This document shows, piece after piece, positions 49,859 to 58,585 of a DNA stretch of 64,000 nucleotides. A program made the position numbers and the translations under genes. Positions within the stretch are counted from its first letter, which is position 1; the number at the start of each line of letters is the position of its first letter. Under the pieces are notes generated by a model. The model did no database searches and was not told the DNA's origin. It saw only the letters and a list, made by a program, of their open reading frames with translations. Location: assembly GCA_964564225.1 (NCBI GenBank), contig CAZMAF010000002.1, positions 32,702-96,701 on the forward strand, written 5' to 3'. Origin of the DNA: RGIG1993 sp964564225. GTDB lineage: Bacteria > Bacillota > Clostridia > Oscillospirales > CAG-272.

Positions 49859-52267
49859 TTGGAAAAATTTAAAAGTATTCTTAAGACGGCAATTAAGAAC
49901 GTATGGTATAATAAGACAAAATACGTGTATTTTGCTATTTTTCTTGTACTTATACAGAGTCTGTTATCCTGTGTAATCTTATTTAATCACAATAACAATA
50001 AAAACGCCTTGCGGTATCTTGAAGAATCGTTTGCCGTGTCGGATGATTCCGATACGCACTATCACGTGGTATTGAATAATTTGACATCCAATCAGTCGGC
50101 GGATATTTTAGCGCATTATGCTTCTTTTCAGGATACAGACCGTTATTATACCATCGTACTGCGCGAAAAGGTAGAGCTTGGCAATACGGTTCGCTATAAT
50201 TTATATTTGTATTTTTCCCGTCAGGCAGAGCCGCATACAACGCCGTATCAACTGTATCAGCGGTTTATCGGTACGCGAATGTTCAAGGAAACGATCACAA
50301 GTCAGGTGACGGTACAGGAAACGCCTTATCTTCAGGCGTACCGTACACAAGCTACGAATAATACCGTTACGGTGTTGATCTGTGTGTTGATTACGGCGGT
50401 GGGGGCGGTTATGTTTGCGATTTTATTCAGCACCGTTGTCAATCACTTCAAATTTTCTTATGGCGTGTATATGACGTTTGGTGCGAATTTTCGCAAGCTA
50501 TTCGCGAATGCGCTCAGCGAAATGCTCGTTATTAACGTGATGACGTTCATTCCCTCGTTTGGCTTTTCGATTCTGATTACGTATTTTCTGACGATGCGCG
50601 CGGGTTACGGGGTGTCTGTCATCTGGTATCCGATGTTCTTGGCGCTTTTCTGTTCGGTATGCCTGACAGTTATTGCGGTTATTTTCGTTATCAGACGGCT
50701 TTCGGTGCAAACACCCGATAAACTGATCCGTTCGATCAATAACGTAGGACTCATCACCTCGCCGCGCTTTTCCAAACGTATTTCCGAAAAAGGATTTCCG
50801 ATAAAAAGCGAGTTTTTATCGCTGAAACGCTTTGCGAAATATATTGTATCGTTAATTTTAAGCACCGTTGTGTTTGCCGCGCTTTACTGCGGCGGTGTTT
50901 ATGTGATGCAGATGCAGGAAAAAAAGGAAAGCGTTCGTATGCCGCAGTTCAATCTGGTATTTCCAACTTCAAGCATTCAGTATGAAAGCGCGGGGAGTGA
51001 CGATGCGGCGATTACGACCGAAACGTCCGAAGGGGAAGAAGTGCTTCCTCCTCTTTTGGAACAGCCCAACGGTTATACGTATGACGAAGACGTACGGCAG
51101 CATTTATATAGCATTGACGGTGTGGATTATATCGTGAAAGAGCGCAGCGTATCGGCAACCGATATTATTTCTCATATTCTGATCCCGTCAAACCGCCTGA
51201 CATTGTCGGCTAAAAATAAAGGCGCTAAGAGTACTGACGGTTCGTATGGTTTGTGTAACGTCAGTTATAATCTGTGTGATGCAGAAGTACTTGATAATAT
51301 AGTCTTCATGGGCGGTAAGGTGGTTGGGGACATTGATGCTGTGTTGAATGATCCCTATGTGATCGCCATATCCGACTCGATCAATAATTCCCGCGCGATC
51401 AAATTAAAGGTTGGTGACACCATTCGGATTTCGACCTCATACAAACGCATTCGTCGTTGGTCGAGTGAGCCTCTGACAAGCTACAGTGATTACATGGAAG
51501 CTTTTTTCCGTTGTTATTATTTTACTTACGTTGAGCTGACCGTAGGCGCGATTGTTTCCGATCTTCCTGTTGGTTCGGAATTCCCCCTGTATATGAACGC
51601 CGCTACTTTTGAGGAGGTAACAGGGCAGCAAGCGTATTTTGTCGATGTTTCGCTATATCTTGAAGAGGGATTGACTACGAGCGAGATTCAAAGTGTTCAG
51701 CTTGCGCTGTATGATAAACAGCAGTTTTATAAGATGTCGGTAGAAAATACCGATGCCGACACCAATCAGGCTGTGCAGCATCTGAAGAATTATCCCGGTA
51801 TTATTCTGTATATTTCGCTTTTGCTGTTATTTGTATCGGTTCTCATTATGACGTTAAATCAAACGCTGTTCTATCAGATGCGAAAGCAGGAACTTGATAT
51901 CTATCTCTGTCTTGGATCGAATTTCAGACAAATCCGACGGCTGTTTTGGGTGGATGCGCTGTTTTTTGCTATCCTTTCAAGTGTTGTGTATTCGCTGTTT
52001 TCGGTTATTGTTACCGCGATTACCTTCAAGATCGTCAATCTGAACGTGACTGCATCGCTCGTTCGGTATCGGTATGCATTGCCGATGGATGCGTTCCTAT
52101 TCGGACTTGCCGTGGTATTTTTAGCGGGGCTTTTCTCGGTGATGCTGTCTTATCTGATCTTCAAAAAAAGAAGCGCTCCTGTGTTTACAGGCGCATCGGT
52201 TGCCGAGGCGGAACAGGGCGATCCTTCTAAGAGTAAAAGTGTTATTTTTGATTCGGATATTCGCTGA
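49859..52267 (+). CDS. ABC transporter permease, FtsX/MacB-like
   Basis: An 802-residue permease starting with TTG (AAAGGA about 8 bases upstream). It has an N-terminal membrane helix (about 20-42), a first extracytoplasmic domain, membrane segments near 180-280 including FSYGVYMTFGANFRKLF (an FtsX-type coupling region), another at about 330, a large second extracytoplasmic domain (about 350-640), and three C-terminal helices with YLCLGSNFRQIRRLF. The duplicated layout is that of two-domain FtsX-like permeases such as BceB or YtrF. It is followed by its ATPase. The substrate is unknown: peptide, lipid or antibiotic. Confidence 0.82.
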   Translation: MEKFKSILKTAIKNVWYNKTKYVYFAIFLVLIQSLLSCVILFNHNNNKNALRYLEESFAVSDDSDTHYHVVLNNLTSNQSADILAHYASFQDTDRYYTIVLREKVELGNTVRYNLYLYFSRQAEPHTTPYQLYQRFIGTRMFKETITSQVTVQETPYLQAYRTQATNNTVTVLICVLITAVGAVMFAILFSTVVNHFKFSYGVYMTFGANFRKLFANALSEMLVINVMTFIPSFGFSILITYFLTMRAGYGVSVIWYPMFLALFCSVCLTVIAVIFVIRRLSVQTPDKLIRSINNVGLITSPRFSKRISEKGFPIKSEFLSLKRFAKYIVSLILSTVVFAALYCGGVYVMQMQEKKESVRMPQFNLVFPTSSIQYESAGSDDAAITTETSEGEEVLPPLLEQPNGYTYDEDVRQHLYSIDGVDYIVKERSVSATDIISHILIPSNRLTLSAKNKGAKSTDGSYGLCNVSYNLCDAEVLDNIVFMGGKVVGDIDAVLNDPYVIAISDSINNSRAIKLKVGDTIRISTSYKRIRRWSSEPLTSYSDYMEAFFRCYYFTYVELTVGAIVSDLPVGSEFPLYMNAATFEEVTGQQAYFVDVSLYLEEGLTTSEIQSVQLALYDKQQFYKMSVENTDADTNQAVQHLKNYPGIILYISLLLLFVSVLIMTLNQTLFYQMRKQELDIYLCLGSNFRQIRRLFWVDALFFAILSSVVYSLFSVIVTAITFKIVNLNVTASLVRYRYALPMDAFLFGLAVVFLAGLFSVMLSYLIFKKRSAPVFTGASVAEAEQGDPSKSKSVIFDSDIR

Positions 52268-52290
52268 TTGTTGCGAAAAGGAGTTTTTAA

Positions 52291-53052
52291 ATGCCTATTA
52301 TTGAAGCAGTAAACATTATAAAACAGTATAAGCAATACGATACCGTTGTTAATGCCGTGGATCGCGCGTCGTTTCAGGCGGAGGACGGGGAATTTGTTGC
52401 TATTATCGGCGCATCGGGCTCGGGTAAAAGTACTTTGCTTCACATTTGTGCGGGACTTGACAAACCGAATTACGGTACGGTGAAAATACGCGGTACTGAT
52501 ATTACCCAACTGTCTCCTGATAAGCTGGGCAGATTTCGCGGTGAATTTACGGGAATGGTTTTCCAGAAGCACAATCTCATTCCGCAGCTGACCGCGCTTG
52601 AAAATATTTTGATTCCTACCGTGATGTGCGACCGTGCATCCTTTAAGTATGAGGAGCATATTAAAAAGCTCATCAAAACCCTGCGTCTTGGCGACCGTTT
52701 GCATCATTTGCCGTCCGAGCTTTCGGGTGGTCAGCAACAGAGAGTTGCCATTGCTCGCGCGATGATCAACCGTCCGCAGGTGCTGTTCTGTGATGAGCCG
52801 ACGGGTAATCTTGACAGAAAGAATGCCGATGAGGTTCTTGAGCTTTTGCTTGAAACGAAAGCTTTGATCGGTCAGACCCTGATTATGGTTACGCACGATA
52901 TGTCGATTGCTGACCGCGCCGATAAAATTTATATTATGGATGACGGTAAGCTCAATCTGTTCAAGGATAAGCAGGGCTTTTACCGTAACAGTTATGAGCT
53001 TGAAATGCAGCGCGCCAAGGCGATGAATGAGCATACTATTGAGTCGAACTGA
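52291..53052 (+). CDS. ABC transporter ATP-binding protein (LolD/MacB type)
   Basis: A 253-residue ATPase with Walker A GASGSGKST, the Q-loop FQKHNLIPQLTALEN, signature LSGGQQQRVAIARA, Walker B VLFCDEPTGNLD and H-loop VTHD. The sequence class is that of ATPases partnered with FtsX/MacB-like permeases. AAAAGGAG precedes its ATG. It is the second and last gene of the exporter operon, ending at a strong terminator. Confidence 0.93.
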   Translation: MPIIEAVNIIKQYKQYDTVVNAVDRASFQAEDGEFVAIIGASGSGKSTLLHICAGLDKPNYGTVKIRGTDITQLSPDKLGRFRGEFTGMVFQKHNLIPQLTALENILIPTVMCDRASFKYEEHIKKLIKTLRLGDRLHHLPSELSGGQQQRVAIARAMINRPQVLFCDEPTGNLDRKNADEVLELLLETKALIGQTLIMVTHDMSIADRADKIYIMDDGKLNLFKDKQGFYRNSYELEMQRAKAMNEHTIESN

Positions 53053-53067
53053 TCGGATACTGCAACA

Positions 53068-53100
53068 AAAACCACTTCTTTTGGGAAGTGGTTTTGTCTT
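53068..53100 (+). terminator. Terminator of the ABC exporter operon
   Basis: AAAACCACTTC / GAAGTGGTTTT with a 6-base loop, followed by GTCTTT. Confidence 0.82.
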
Positions 53101-53276
53101 TATGGGGAACACCTTATTGGTAAGTCATATTGTAAAGGTGTTTGTGTAAGGTGAAAATGAAGTATAGCCTTGTGATTGAGGGCTGTGAATTTTAGTAAGA
53201 TCGGTGATGTTTTTCCTCGCGACGACAAGGCTACTCGGACGGTTGCTGATTGATAATTTCTTTAGTAACACAATAT
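53101..53276. other. Intergenic stretch without a convincing gene
   Basis: Only very short frames occur, such as a 12-codon one at 53157. There is an 8-bp inverted repeat AACACCTT / AAGGTGTT around 53108-53140, and a longer-range pair TAGCCTTGT / ACAAGGCTA near 53164 and 53225. Nothing more can be supported. Confidence 0.5.
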
Positions 53277-53332
53277 AATCAAACAAGCGGTTGCTCAATG
53301 ACCTTCAGCCAAAAGCAACCGCTTGTTTGATT
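53277..53332 (-). terminator. Terminator of trxA
   Basis: An 18-bp stem (53277-53294 with 53315-53332) with a 20-base loop lies just beyond the trxA stop on the minus strand. The lower stem reads into AT-rich sequence. Confidence 0.8.
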
Positions 53333-53348
53333 TGTAATATTATGGGTC

Positions 53349-53657
53349 TTAATCAATCAGTGCAAGGATTTCTTCTTTAGGACGATAGCCAATGGCTTTA
53401 TTGGTTTCCTTGCCGTTTTTAATCACGATGAGCGTAGGAATCGAAATAATGCCGAATTTGGTGGAAAGCTCGCGTTCTTCGTCGACATTGATCTTACCGA
53501 CTTTAATGTCGGTGCGTTCGTTTGCGATTTCCTCAACGATCGGACCGACCATACGGCAGGGACCGCACCAGGATGCCCAGAAGTCGAGCAGGACGGGTTT
53601 ATCGGAATTTAAAACCTCTTTTTCAAAATTATCTTTTGTGATTGTGATATATGCCAT
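53349..53657 (-). CDS. trxA: Thioredoxin
   Basis: A 102-residue thioredoxin: active site WCGPC in ASWCGPCRMVGP, cis-Pro in ISIPTLIVIKNG. It reduces protein disulfides in the cytoplasm. The ATG at 53657 is chosen because AAAGGATG lies 8 bases upstream; the longer frame to 53690 runs into the promoter. It is monocistronic, with its own promoter and terminator. Confidence 0.95.
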   Translation of the reverse strand: MAYITITKDNFEKEVLNSDKPVLLDFWASWCGPCRMVGPIVEEIANERTDIKVGKINVDEERELSTKFGIISIPTLIVIKNGKETNKAIGYRPKEEILALID

Positions 53658-53680
53658 AGTAACACATCCTTTCTGATTGT

Positions 53681-53709
53681 AGTATACCACGAAAGTGCGT
53701 AAAAGTCAA
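53681..53709 (-). promoter_or_regulatory. Promoter of trxA
   Basis: On the minus strand: TTGACT (53704-53709), 17 bases, TATACT (53681-53686). It is back to back with the pfk promoter. Confidence 0.8.
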
Positions 53710-53736
53710 ATATTTTTCATTTTTTTAAAAAAAGTG

Positions 53737-53765
53737 TTTACTATTGATGCGGGATTTGTTATAAT
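53737..53765 (+). promoter_or_regulatory. Promoter of the phosphofructokinase gene
   Basis: TTTACT (53737-53742), 17 bases, TATAAT (53760-53765). Confidence 0.75.
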
Positions 53766-53797
53766 AGGGTACAATCTTTCTTTTGTGAGGTAACGTT

Positions 53798-55024
53798 ATG
53801 AAGAAAAATGCAATTGTCGGTCAATCAGGCGGCCCGACTGCTGCTATTAACGCAACGCTTGCCGGTGTGATTGCCGGCGCGCTTGACTCTCCCTGTATTG
53901 ACGTGCTTTACGGTGCGCGTAACGGTGTCGAAGGTATGCTTTCGGAAAGAATCGTCAATCTTTCGGCTGAGTTTGAAAACGAAGAAGCGCTTGCCATTCT
54001 GAAACAGACACCCGCCGCTGCGCTTGGCTCTTGCCGTAAAAAGCTTCCTTCGCCTGATGATGAGTCGGGCAGGGTGTTTTTTGAGACTCTCTTTGCTTTT
54101 TTTGAAAAATACAATATCGGTTATTTTTTCTATATCGGTGGCAATGATTCGATGGATACGGTGGCAAAGCTTACGGCATATGCCAAACAGAACGGAAAAC
54201 AAGGCGTAAATTTTATCGGCGTTCCGAAAACCATTGATAACGACCTTGCGGGTACGTCCCATACGCCCGGTTTTGGCTCGGCGGCAAAGTATATTGCCAC
54301 GACCATGCAGGAAATTCTGCGTGATATCGCTGTGTATACCGTTGAGGCAGTTACCATCGTTGAGATCATGGGGCGTGATGCGGGATGGTTGACGGCGTCG
54401 TCTGCTTTATGCCGCAAGGTAGCCGATGTATCTCCCGATCTTGTTTATCTTCCTGAGGTGGAGTTTGACCTTGAGGCGTTCTTTTCCGATCTTGAAAGGG
54501 CGCTTCTGCAGAAGCCGAATATTGTCGTTGCGGTATCCGAGGGTATTCGTTTTGCGGACGGACGTTACGTTGGCGAGGGCGCACAGAACGGTGCGACAGA
54601 TGCCTTTGGACATAAGTATTTGCAGGGTACGGGCAAGGCGCTTGAGCTTGCCGTCAAGGAACGATTTGGTTGCAAGGTGCGCTCGGTAGAGCTTAATCTG
54701 CCTCAACGGTGTGCCGCACACTTGCTTTCCGCTAACGATATTGCCGAGTCTTTTGGCGTTGGTAAGGCGGCAGTTGATTTTTCTGTTGACCATACCGGTG
54801 TTCTCGCTTGTTACGTAAGACATGACGATCCTTACCGCATCACTTACGAGCCCAAGGACGTATCGCTGATTGCTAATCAGATCCGAGCCGTTCCGCGTGA
54901 ATTTATCAATGAGGCGGGTAATAACATTACCGATGCGTGTCTTACTTATCTTCTGCCGTTGATCGAGGGTGAATATCCTGCCGTTTTTCAAGGCGGATTG
55001 CCGATGCATTATACGATCAGATAA
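53798..55024 (+). CDS. 6-phosphofructokinase, diphosphate-dependent type
   Basis: A 408-residue PFK. GQSGGPTAAINATL is the N-terminal phosphate loop. The donor-specificity positions read IGGNDSMDT and GVPKTIDNDL: the Asp after GGN and the Lys before TIDND are the residues that distinguish PPi-dependent enzymes from ATP-PFK (Gly at both). EIMGRDAGWLTA and the C-terminal AVPREFINEAGNNI also fit. It is predicted to use pyrophosphate reversibly between fructose 6-phosphate and fructose 1,6-bisphosphate. It is monocistronic. Confidence 0.88.
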   Translation: MKKNAIVGQSGGPTAAINATLAGVIAGALDSPCIDVLYGARNGVEGMLSERIVNLSAEFENEEALAILKQTPAAALGSCRKKLPSPDDESGRVFFETLFAFFEKYNIGYFFYIGGNDSMDTVAKLTAYAKQNGKQGVNFIGVPKTIDNDLAGTSHTPGFGSAAKYIATTMQEILRDIAVYTVEAVTIVEIMGRDAGWLTASSALCRKVADVSPDLVYLPEVEFDLEAFFSDLERALLQKPNIVVAVSEGIRFADGRYVGEGAQNGATDAFGHKYLQGTGKALELAVKERFGCKVRSVELNLPQRCAAHLLSANDIAESFGVGKAAVDFSVDHTGVLACYVRHDDPYRITYEPKDVSLIANQIRAVPREFINEAGNNITDACLTYLLPLIEGEYPAVFQGGLPMHYTIR

Positions 55025-55025
55025 T

Positions 55026-55065
55026 AATCAGAAATACCGACCGCTAACGGTCGGTATTTCTGATT
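55026..55065 (+). terminator. Terminator after the phosphofructokinase gene
   Basis: An 18-bp perfect stem (55026-55043 and 55048-55065; core ATACCGACCG) with loop CTAA, and a short T-rich tail. Confidence 0.85.
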
Positions 55066-55129
55066 GTATCAGCGAAACTCGCATATACTATACCGATGTT
55101 TGAATTATCTGAAACAGAAGGAGAGTTTT

Positions 55130-56230
55130 ATGAAACGAGTTTACAATTTTTCGGCGGGTCCGTCGATGCTTCCTGAAGCGGTGTTGATGAAGGCGGCGAG
55201 TGAAATGCTCGATTATAACGGGTGCGGTATGTCTGTGACAGAAATGAGCCATCGGTCAAAGCCGTTTGGGGATATTATTATTTTATGTGAGAAAAAACTG
55301 CGTGATTTGATGGAAATTCCCGATAATTATAAGGTTTTGTTTGTGCAGGGAGGGGCATCGACACAGTTTGCGGCCGTTCCTTTGAATCTGATGACGCAAA
55401 ACCGAAAAGCTGATTACGTTGTGACCGGTCAGTTTTCTAAAAAGGCAGCGGAGGAGGCGCGAAAATACGGCGAGGTACGAATTGTAGCTTCGAGCGAGGA
55501 TCGGGGTAATACCTACATTCCGTCTCTTTCGGTTGATGATTTTTCACTTGATGCCGATTATGTGCATATTTGTCTGAACAACACGATCTTCGGCACGAAA
55601 TGGCAGTATATACCCGAAACCAAAGTTCCGCTTGTTGCCGATATTTCGTCCTGTATTTTATCTGAGCCCATCGACGTTTCGCGTTTTGGGCTGTTATATG
55701 CAGGCGCACAGAAAAATATGGCGCCAGCGGGGCTTACAGTTGTGATCGTGCGTGAGGATCTGATCGGTCAGACACTTCCTGAGTGTCCGATTATGCTTGA
55801 CTACGGTGTGATGGCGAAAAACGGTTCGATGTACAATACGCCTCCGTGTTATTGCATTTATATGGCATCTTTGGTGTTTGATTGGATTATGAATAGCTTT
55901 GGTTCGCTTGCGGTAATCGGAAGGCATAATCGTGAAAAGGCGGCGATCCTCTACGATTATATCGACAGACAGAGCTATTATACTACGCCTGTTGAAAAGA
56001 ATGACCGTTCGATTATGAACGTGCCTTTCGTCACAGGGAGCAAAGAGCTTGATGCGTTATTTGTTAAAGAGGCGGAAGGCGTGGGATTGTTTAATCTTAA
56101 AGGACACCGTTCGGTCGGCGGTATGCGCGCTTCAATTTATAATGCGATGCCTAAGGCGGGTGTTGAGGCGCTTGTTGAGTTTATGCGTGAATTTGCTCAA
56201 AAGCATCCGAAGGAGGAAACGGTATTATGA
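55130..56230 (+). CDS. serC: Phosphoserine aminotransferase
   Basis: A 366-residue PLP enzyme: VYNFSAGPSMLPEAVL at the start, MSHRSKPF, FVQGGASTQFAAVPLNL, the PLP Lys in YAGAQKNMAPAG and GHRSVGGMRASIYNAMP at the end. It converts 3-phosphohydroxypyruvate to phosphoserine with glutamate. The ATG at 55130 is 8 bases after AAGGAG. It overlaps serA by four bases, so the serine pathway genes are coupled. Serine also feeds the pssA step of this window. Confidence 0.95.
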   Translation: MKRVYNFSAGPSMLPEAVLMKAASEMLDYNGCGMSVTEMSHRSKPFGDIIILCEKKLRDLMEIPDNYKVLFVQGGASTQFAAVPLNLMTQNRKADYVVTGQFSKKAAEEARKYGEVRIVASSEDRGNTYIPSLSVDDFSLDADYVHICLNNTIFGTKWQYIPETKVPLVADISSCILSEPIDVSRFGLLYAGAQKNMAPAGLTVVIVREDLIGQTLPECPIMLDYGVMAKNGSMYNTPPCYCIYMASLVFDWIMNSFGSLAVIGRHNREKAAILYDYIDRQSYYTTPVEKNDRSIMNVPFVTGSKELDALFVKEAEGVGLFNLKGHRSVGGMRASIYNAMPKAGVEALVEFMREFAQKHPKEETVL

Positions 56231-57390
56231 AGAAAATACGTCTACTCAATTCGATTGCACGTGTCGGACTTGAAAAATTACCTGATAGTTATCAGGTGAA
56301 CGATTGGGAAGACTCACCCGATGCGATTTTTTTGCGATCGGCTTCGATGCATGATATAGAAATTCCGAAGTCGCTTCTTGCCGTTGCAAGAGCAGGCGCG
56401 GGGGTGAATAATATTCCGGTTGAGTCCTTGACGAAAAAAGGAATCGTTGTATTTAATACGCCCGGGGCTAATGCCAACGGTGTAAAGGAGCTGACTCTTG
56501 CTGCGCTTTTTCTTGCGGCGCGCGATATTTATGGTGGTATCAGATGGGCTGAGGAGCTTTCAGAAAACGTGGCGAAGTCGGTGGAAAAAGGGAAAAAACA
56601 ATTTGCAGGCGTTGAGCTGTCGGGTAAAACTCTTGGCGTTATCGGGCTTGGTGCGATCGGCGGTATGGTTGCAAGTGCAGCGGCATCTTCGGCAATCGGG
56701 ATGAAGGTGATTGGCTACGATCCGTATTTGTCAATCGAGAGTGCTTGGAATCTTTCGCATTCGGTCAGGCGTGCATCAAGCTATGAGGAAATATTTGAAA
56801 ATGCTGATTTTATAACTTTGCATATTCCTTTGATGAGCGCAACGAAAGGATTGATCGGCAGGGAAGCATTTGATGCGATGAAGCGTGGCGTGAGGCTTAT
56901 CAATTTGTCACGTGCCGAGCTTGTGGATAACGATGCGCTGATCGAGGCTCTTCTTTGCGGAAAGGTTGCACGGTACGTTACTGATTTTCCGACCGATACG
57001 ACGGTTGGAGTGAAAAATCTTATTACCATTCCGCATCTTGGGGCTTCGACCGAGGAAAGTGAGGAAAATTGTGCGATATATGCCGCCACTGTTCTTGTCG
57101 ATTATCTTGAAAACGGAAATATTAAAAATTCGGTCAATTTTCCTCAAGTTGTTCTGCCGCGCACAACAGCGTTGCGACTTTCGGTGATGCACTTGAATGT
57201 TCCGAGTATGCTGTCGAAAATATCATCCTTTGTTGCGGATTTCGGAATTAATATTGCGCATATGTCTTCCGTATCCAAAGCGGATATTGCGTATACGATT
57301 CTGGATATTGACGGCGAGGAATGTCCTGACGGATTACAACATGCAATAGAATCCATGGAAGGATTTATATCAATGCGTGTTATTCATTAA
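56227..57390 (+). CDS. serA: D-3-phosphoglycerate dehydrogenase with ACT domain
   Basis: A 387-residue NAD-dependent dehydrogenase: ARAGAGVNNIPVE, NTPGANANGVKEL, the nucleotide fold LGVIGLGAIGGMVASAA, LINLSRAELVDNDAL, catalytic His in IPHLGASTEESEEN and a C-terminal ACT domain (about 315-387). It performs the first step of serine synthesis, and the ACT domain suggests feedback control by serine. The ATGA overlap with serC indicates coupling. The order serC-serA is the reverse of the reaction order. Confidence 0.94.
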   Translation: MKKIRLLNSIARVGLEKLPDSYQVNDWEDSPDAIFLRSASMHDIEIPKSLLAVARAGAGVNNIPVESLTKKGIVVFNTPGANANGVKELTLAALFLAARDIYGGIRWAEELSENVAKSVEKGKKQFAGVELSGKTLGVIGLGAIGGMVASAAASSAIGMKVIGYDPYLSIESAWNLSHSVRRASSYEEIFENADFITLHIPLMSATKGLIGREAFDAMKRGVRLINLSRAELVDNDALIEALLCGKVARYVTDFPTDTTVGVKNLITIPHLGASTEESEENCAIYAATVLVDYLENGNIKNSVNFPQVVLPRTTALRLSVMHLNVPSMLSKISSFVADFGINIAHMSSVSKADIAYTILDIDGEECPDGLQHAIESMEGFISMRVIH

Positions 57391-57428
57391 AGAAAAGCAT
57401 ACCGAGCGCGCTCGGTATGCTTTTCTTT
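57389..57428 (+). terminator. Terminator of serC-serA
   Basis: A 20-bp perfect palindrome (AAAGAAAAGCATACCGAGCG and its complement) centred on GCGC, with T-rich arms. It folds from about 57389 to 57428. Confidence 0.86.
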
Positions 57429-57450
57429 GTACAAATAGCAATACAAATTA

Positions 57451-57497
57451 GTAATATAAATTATAAAATAAATTGGTAGTATAAATTATGAAATAAA
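57451..57497 (+). repeat. Two 22-base AT-rich direct repeats before the holB promoter
   Basis: 57451-57472 and 57476-57497 share 20 of 22 bases (GTAATATAAATTATA.. and GTAGTATAAATTATG..), ending five bases before the -35 box. They could be an UP element or an operator. Confidence 0.55.
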
Positions 57498-57501
57498 ATA
57501 A

Positions 57502-57530
57502 TTGACAAACAGGAAAAATAATGCTATACT
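57502..57530 (+). promoter_or_regulatory. Promoter of holB-ricT
   Basis: Perfect TTGACA (57502-57507), 17 bases, TATACT (57525-57530). Confidence 0.82.
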
Positions 57531-57568
57531 ATAACAGTTATACAGACAATGGGGAAGGAGTGCTTGTG

Positions 57569-58564
57569 ATGCTTGACGTTTCACATTTGTGGAGTGCTAT
57601 CTACGGTAATGAAGCGCTTAAGAAGCGGTTAATCGCCGATATTTCACAAAACAGACTTTCTCATGCGCACATTGTGGAAGGGCCTGCGCATTCGGGTAAA
57701 TTAACGCTGATACGCACGGTTGCCGCCGCTATGTGCAGTGATATGGGCGACGTTAATAAGATTTTTTCGGGTATCAGTCCTGACATGTATGAAATTTCGT
57801 TGTCTGATAATAAAAAATCTATTGGTATTGAGACGGTACGCGAGATTAGGGCATCGGTTTATATCAAGCCTAATGATCTTGATTTTAAATTTTATATTAT
57901 TTCGCATGCCGACTGTCTGACCGTACACGCGCAGAATGCGCTTTTGAAATTGATTGAGGAGCCGCCACGTAACGTTTATTTTTGGTTACTTTGTGAAAAC
58001 GTAACGGCTTTGCTTCCGACGATTCGTTCGCGTGCTGCTATTGCGCGAATGCAGATTTTTTCTGCTGAGGAATTAAAATCGTATCTTTTCAAGTACTCGC
58101 AGGAAGCGCAAAGGCTTGAACGGCGCTCACCTGAAGTTCTGACGGCGATTGCACGCTCGTCCGGCGGCTCGTACGGAGCGGCACTTTTAAAGCTTCAGAA
58201 GGAAAACGACGTATCTTCGATAGTCAAGGATTGTATCTCTTTGATGGAAGCGTTTGTTGCATTTAATAGCGTATCCATGCTTTCTCATGTGTACAGGTTG
58301 CCGTCTGAGAGAGACGCATTTTCTCAAACTGTTCAAAAGCTAAGAGTTCTTGTGCGCGATATTCTGGCGTATCGCATTACGAGTGGCGCTTGTGAATTTT
58401 TATTTGACGATTCTTCGTGTATTGAGGAGTTTTCAGGTCAGCTATCGCTCAGTAAGCTTTTAGCGCTTGACGGATTATTGGCAGATATAGAAAAGGATTT
58501 TTATGTAAATCCGAATATTCAGAATTTGAAAACGCAGTTATACGTAAAGCTTTGTGATATCTAA
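57569..58564 (+). CDS. holB: DNA polymerase III delta-prime subunit
   Basis: A 331-residue AAA+-like clamp-loader subunit. It has a P-loop-like HIVEGPAHSGKLTLIR, SHADCLTVHAQNALLKLIEEPP and LLPTIRSRA (the SRC motif, here SRA). Clamp loader delta-prime proteins usually hold a four-Cys zinc module after the P-loop; only single Cys residues are present here, so the zinc site is lost. The ATG at 57569 is 8 bases after AAGGAG. It is followed by ricT, as in Bacillus (holB-yaaT). Confidence 0.86.
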   Translation: MLDVSHLWSAIYGNEALKKRLIADISQNRLSHAHIVEGPAHSGKLTLIRTVAAAMCSDMGDVNKIFSGISPDMYEISLSDNKKSIGIETVREIRASVYIKPNDLDFKFYIISHADCLTVHAQNALLKLIEEPPRNVYFWLLCENVTALLPTIRSRAAIARMQIFSAEELKSYLFKYSQEAQRLERRSPEVLTAIARSSGGSYGAALLKLQKENDVSSIVKDCISLMEAFVAFNSVSMLSHVYRLPSERDAFSQTVQKLRVLVRDILAYRITSGACEFLFDDSSCIEEFSGQLSLSKLLALDGLLADIEKDFYVNPNIQNLKTQLYVKLCDI

Positions 58565-58585
58565 GCTTGAAAGAAGGTGAATATC

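Noticed and set aside
52150..53112. A 320-codon minus-strand frame opposite the ABC ATPase gene
   Set aside because: The plus-strand frame has all ABC ATPase motifs in order; the antisense frame has none.
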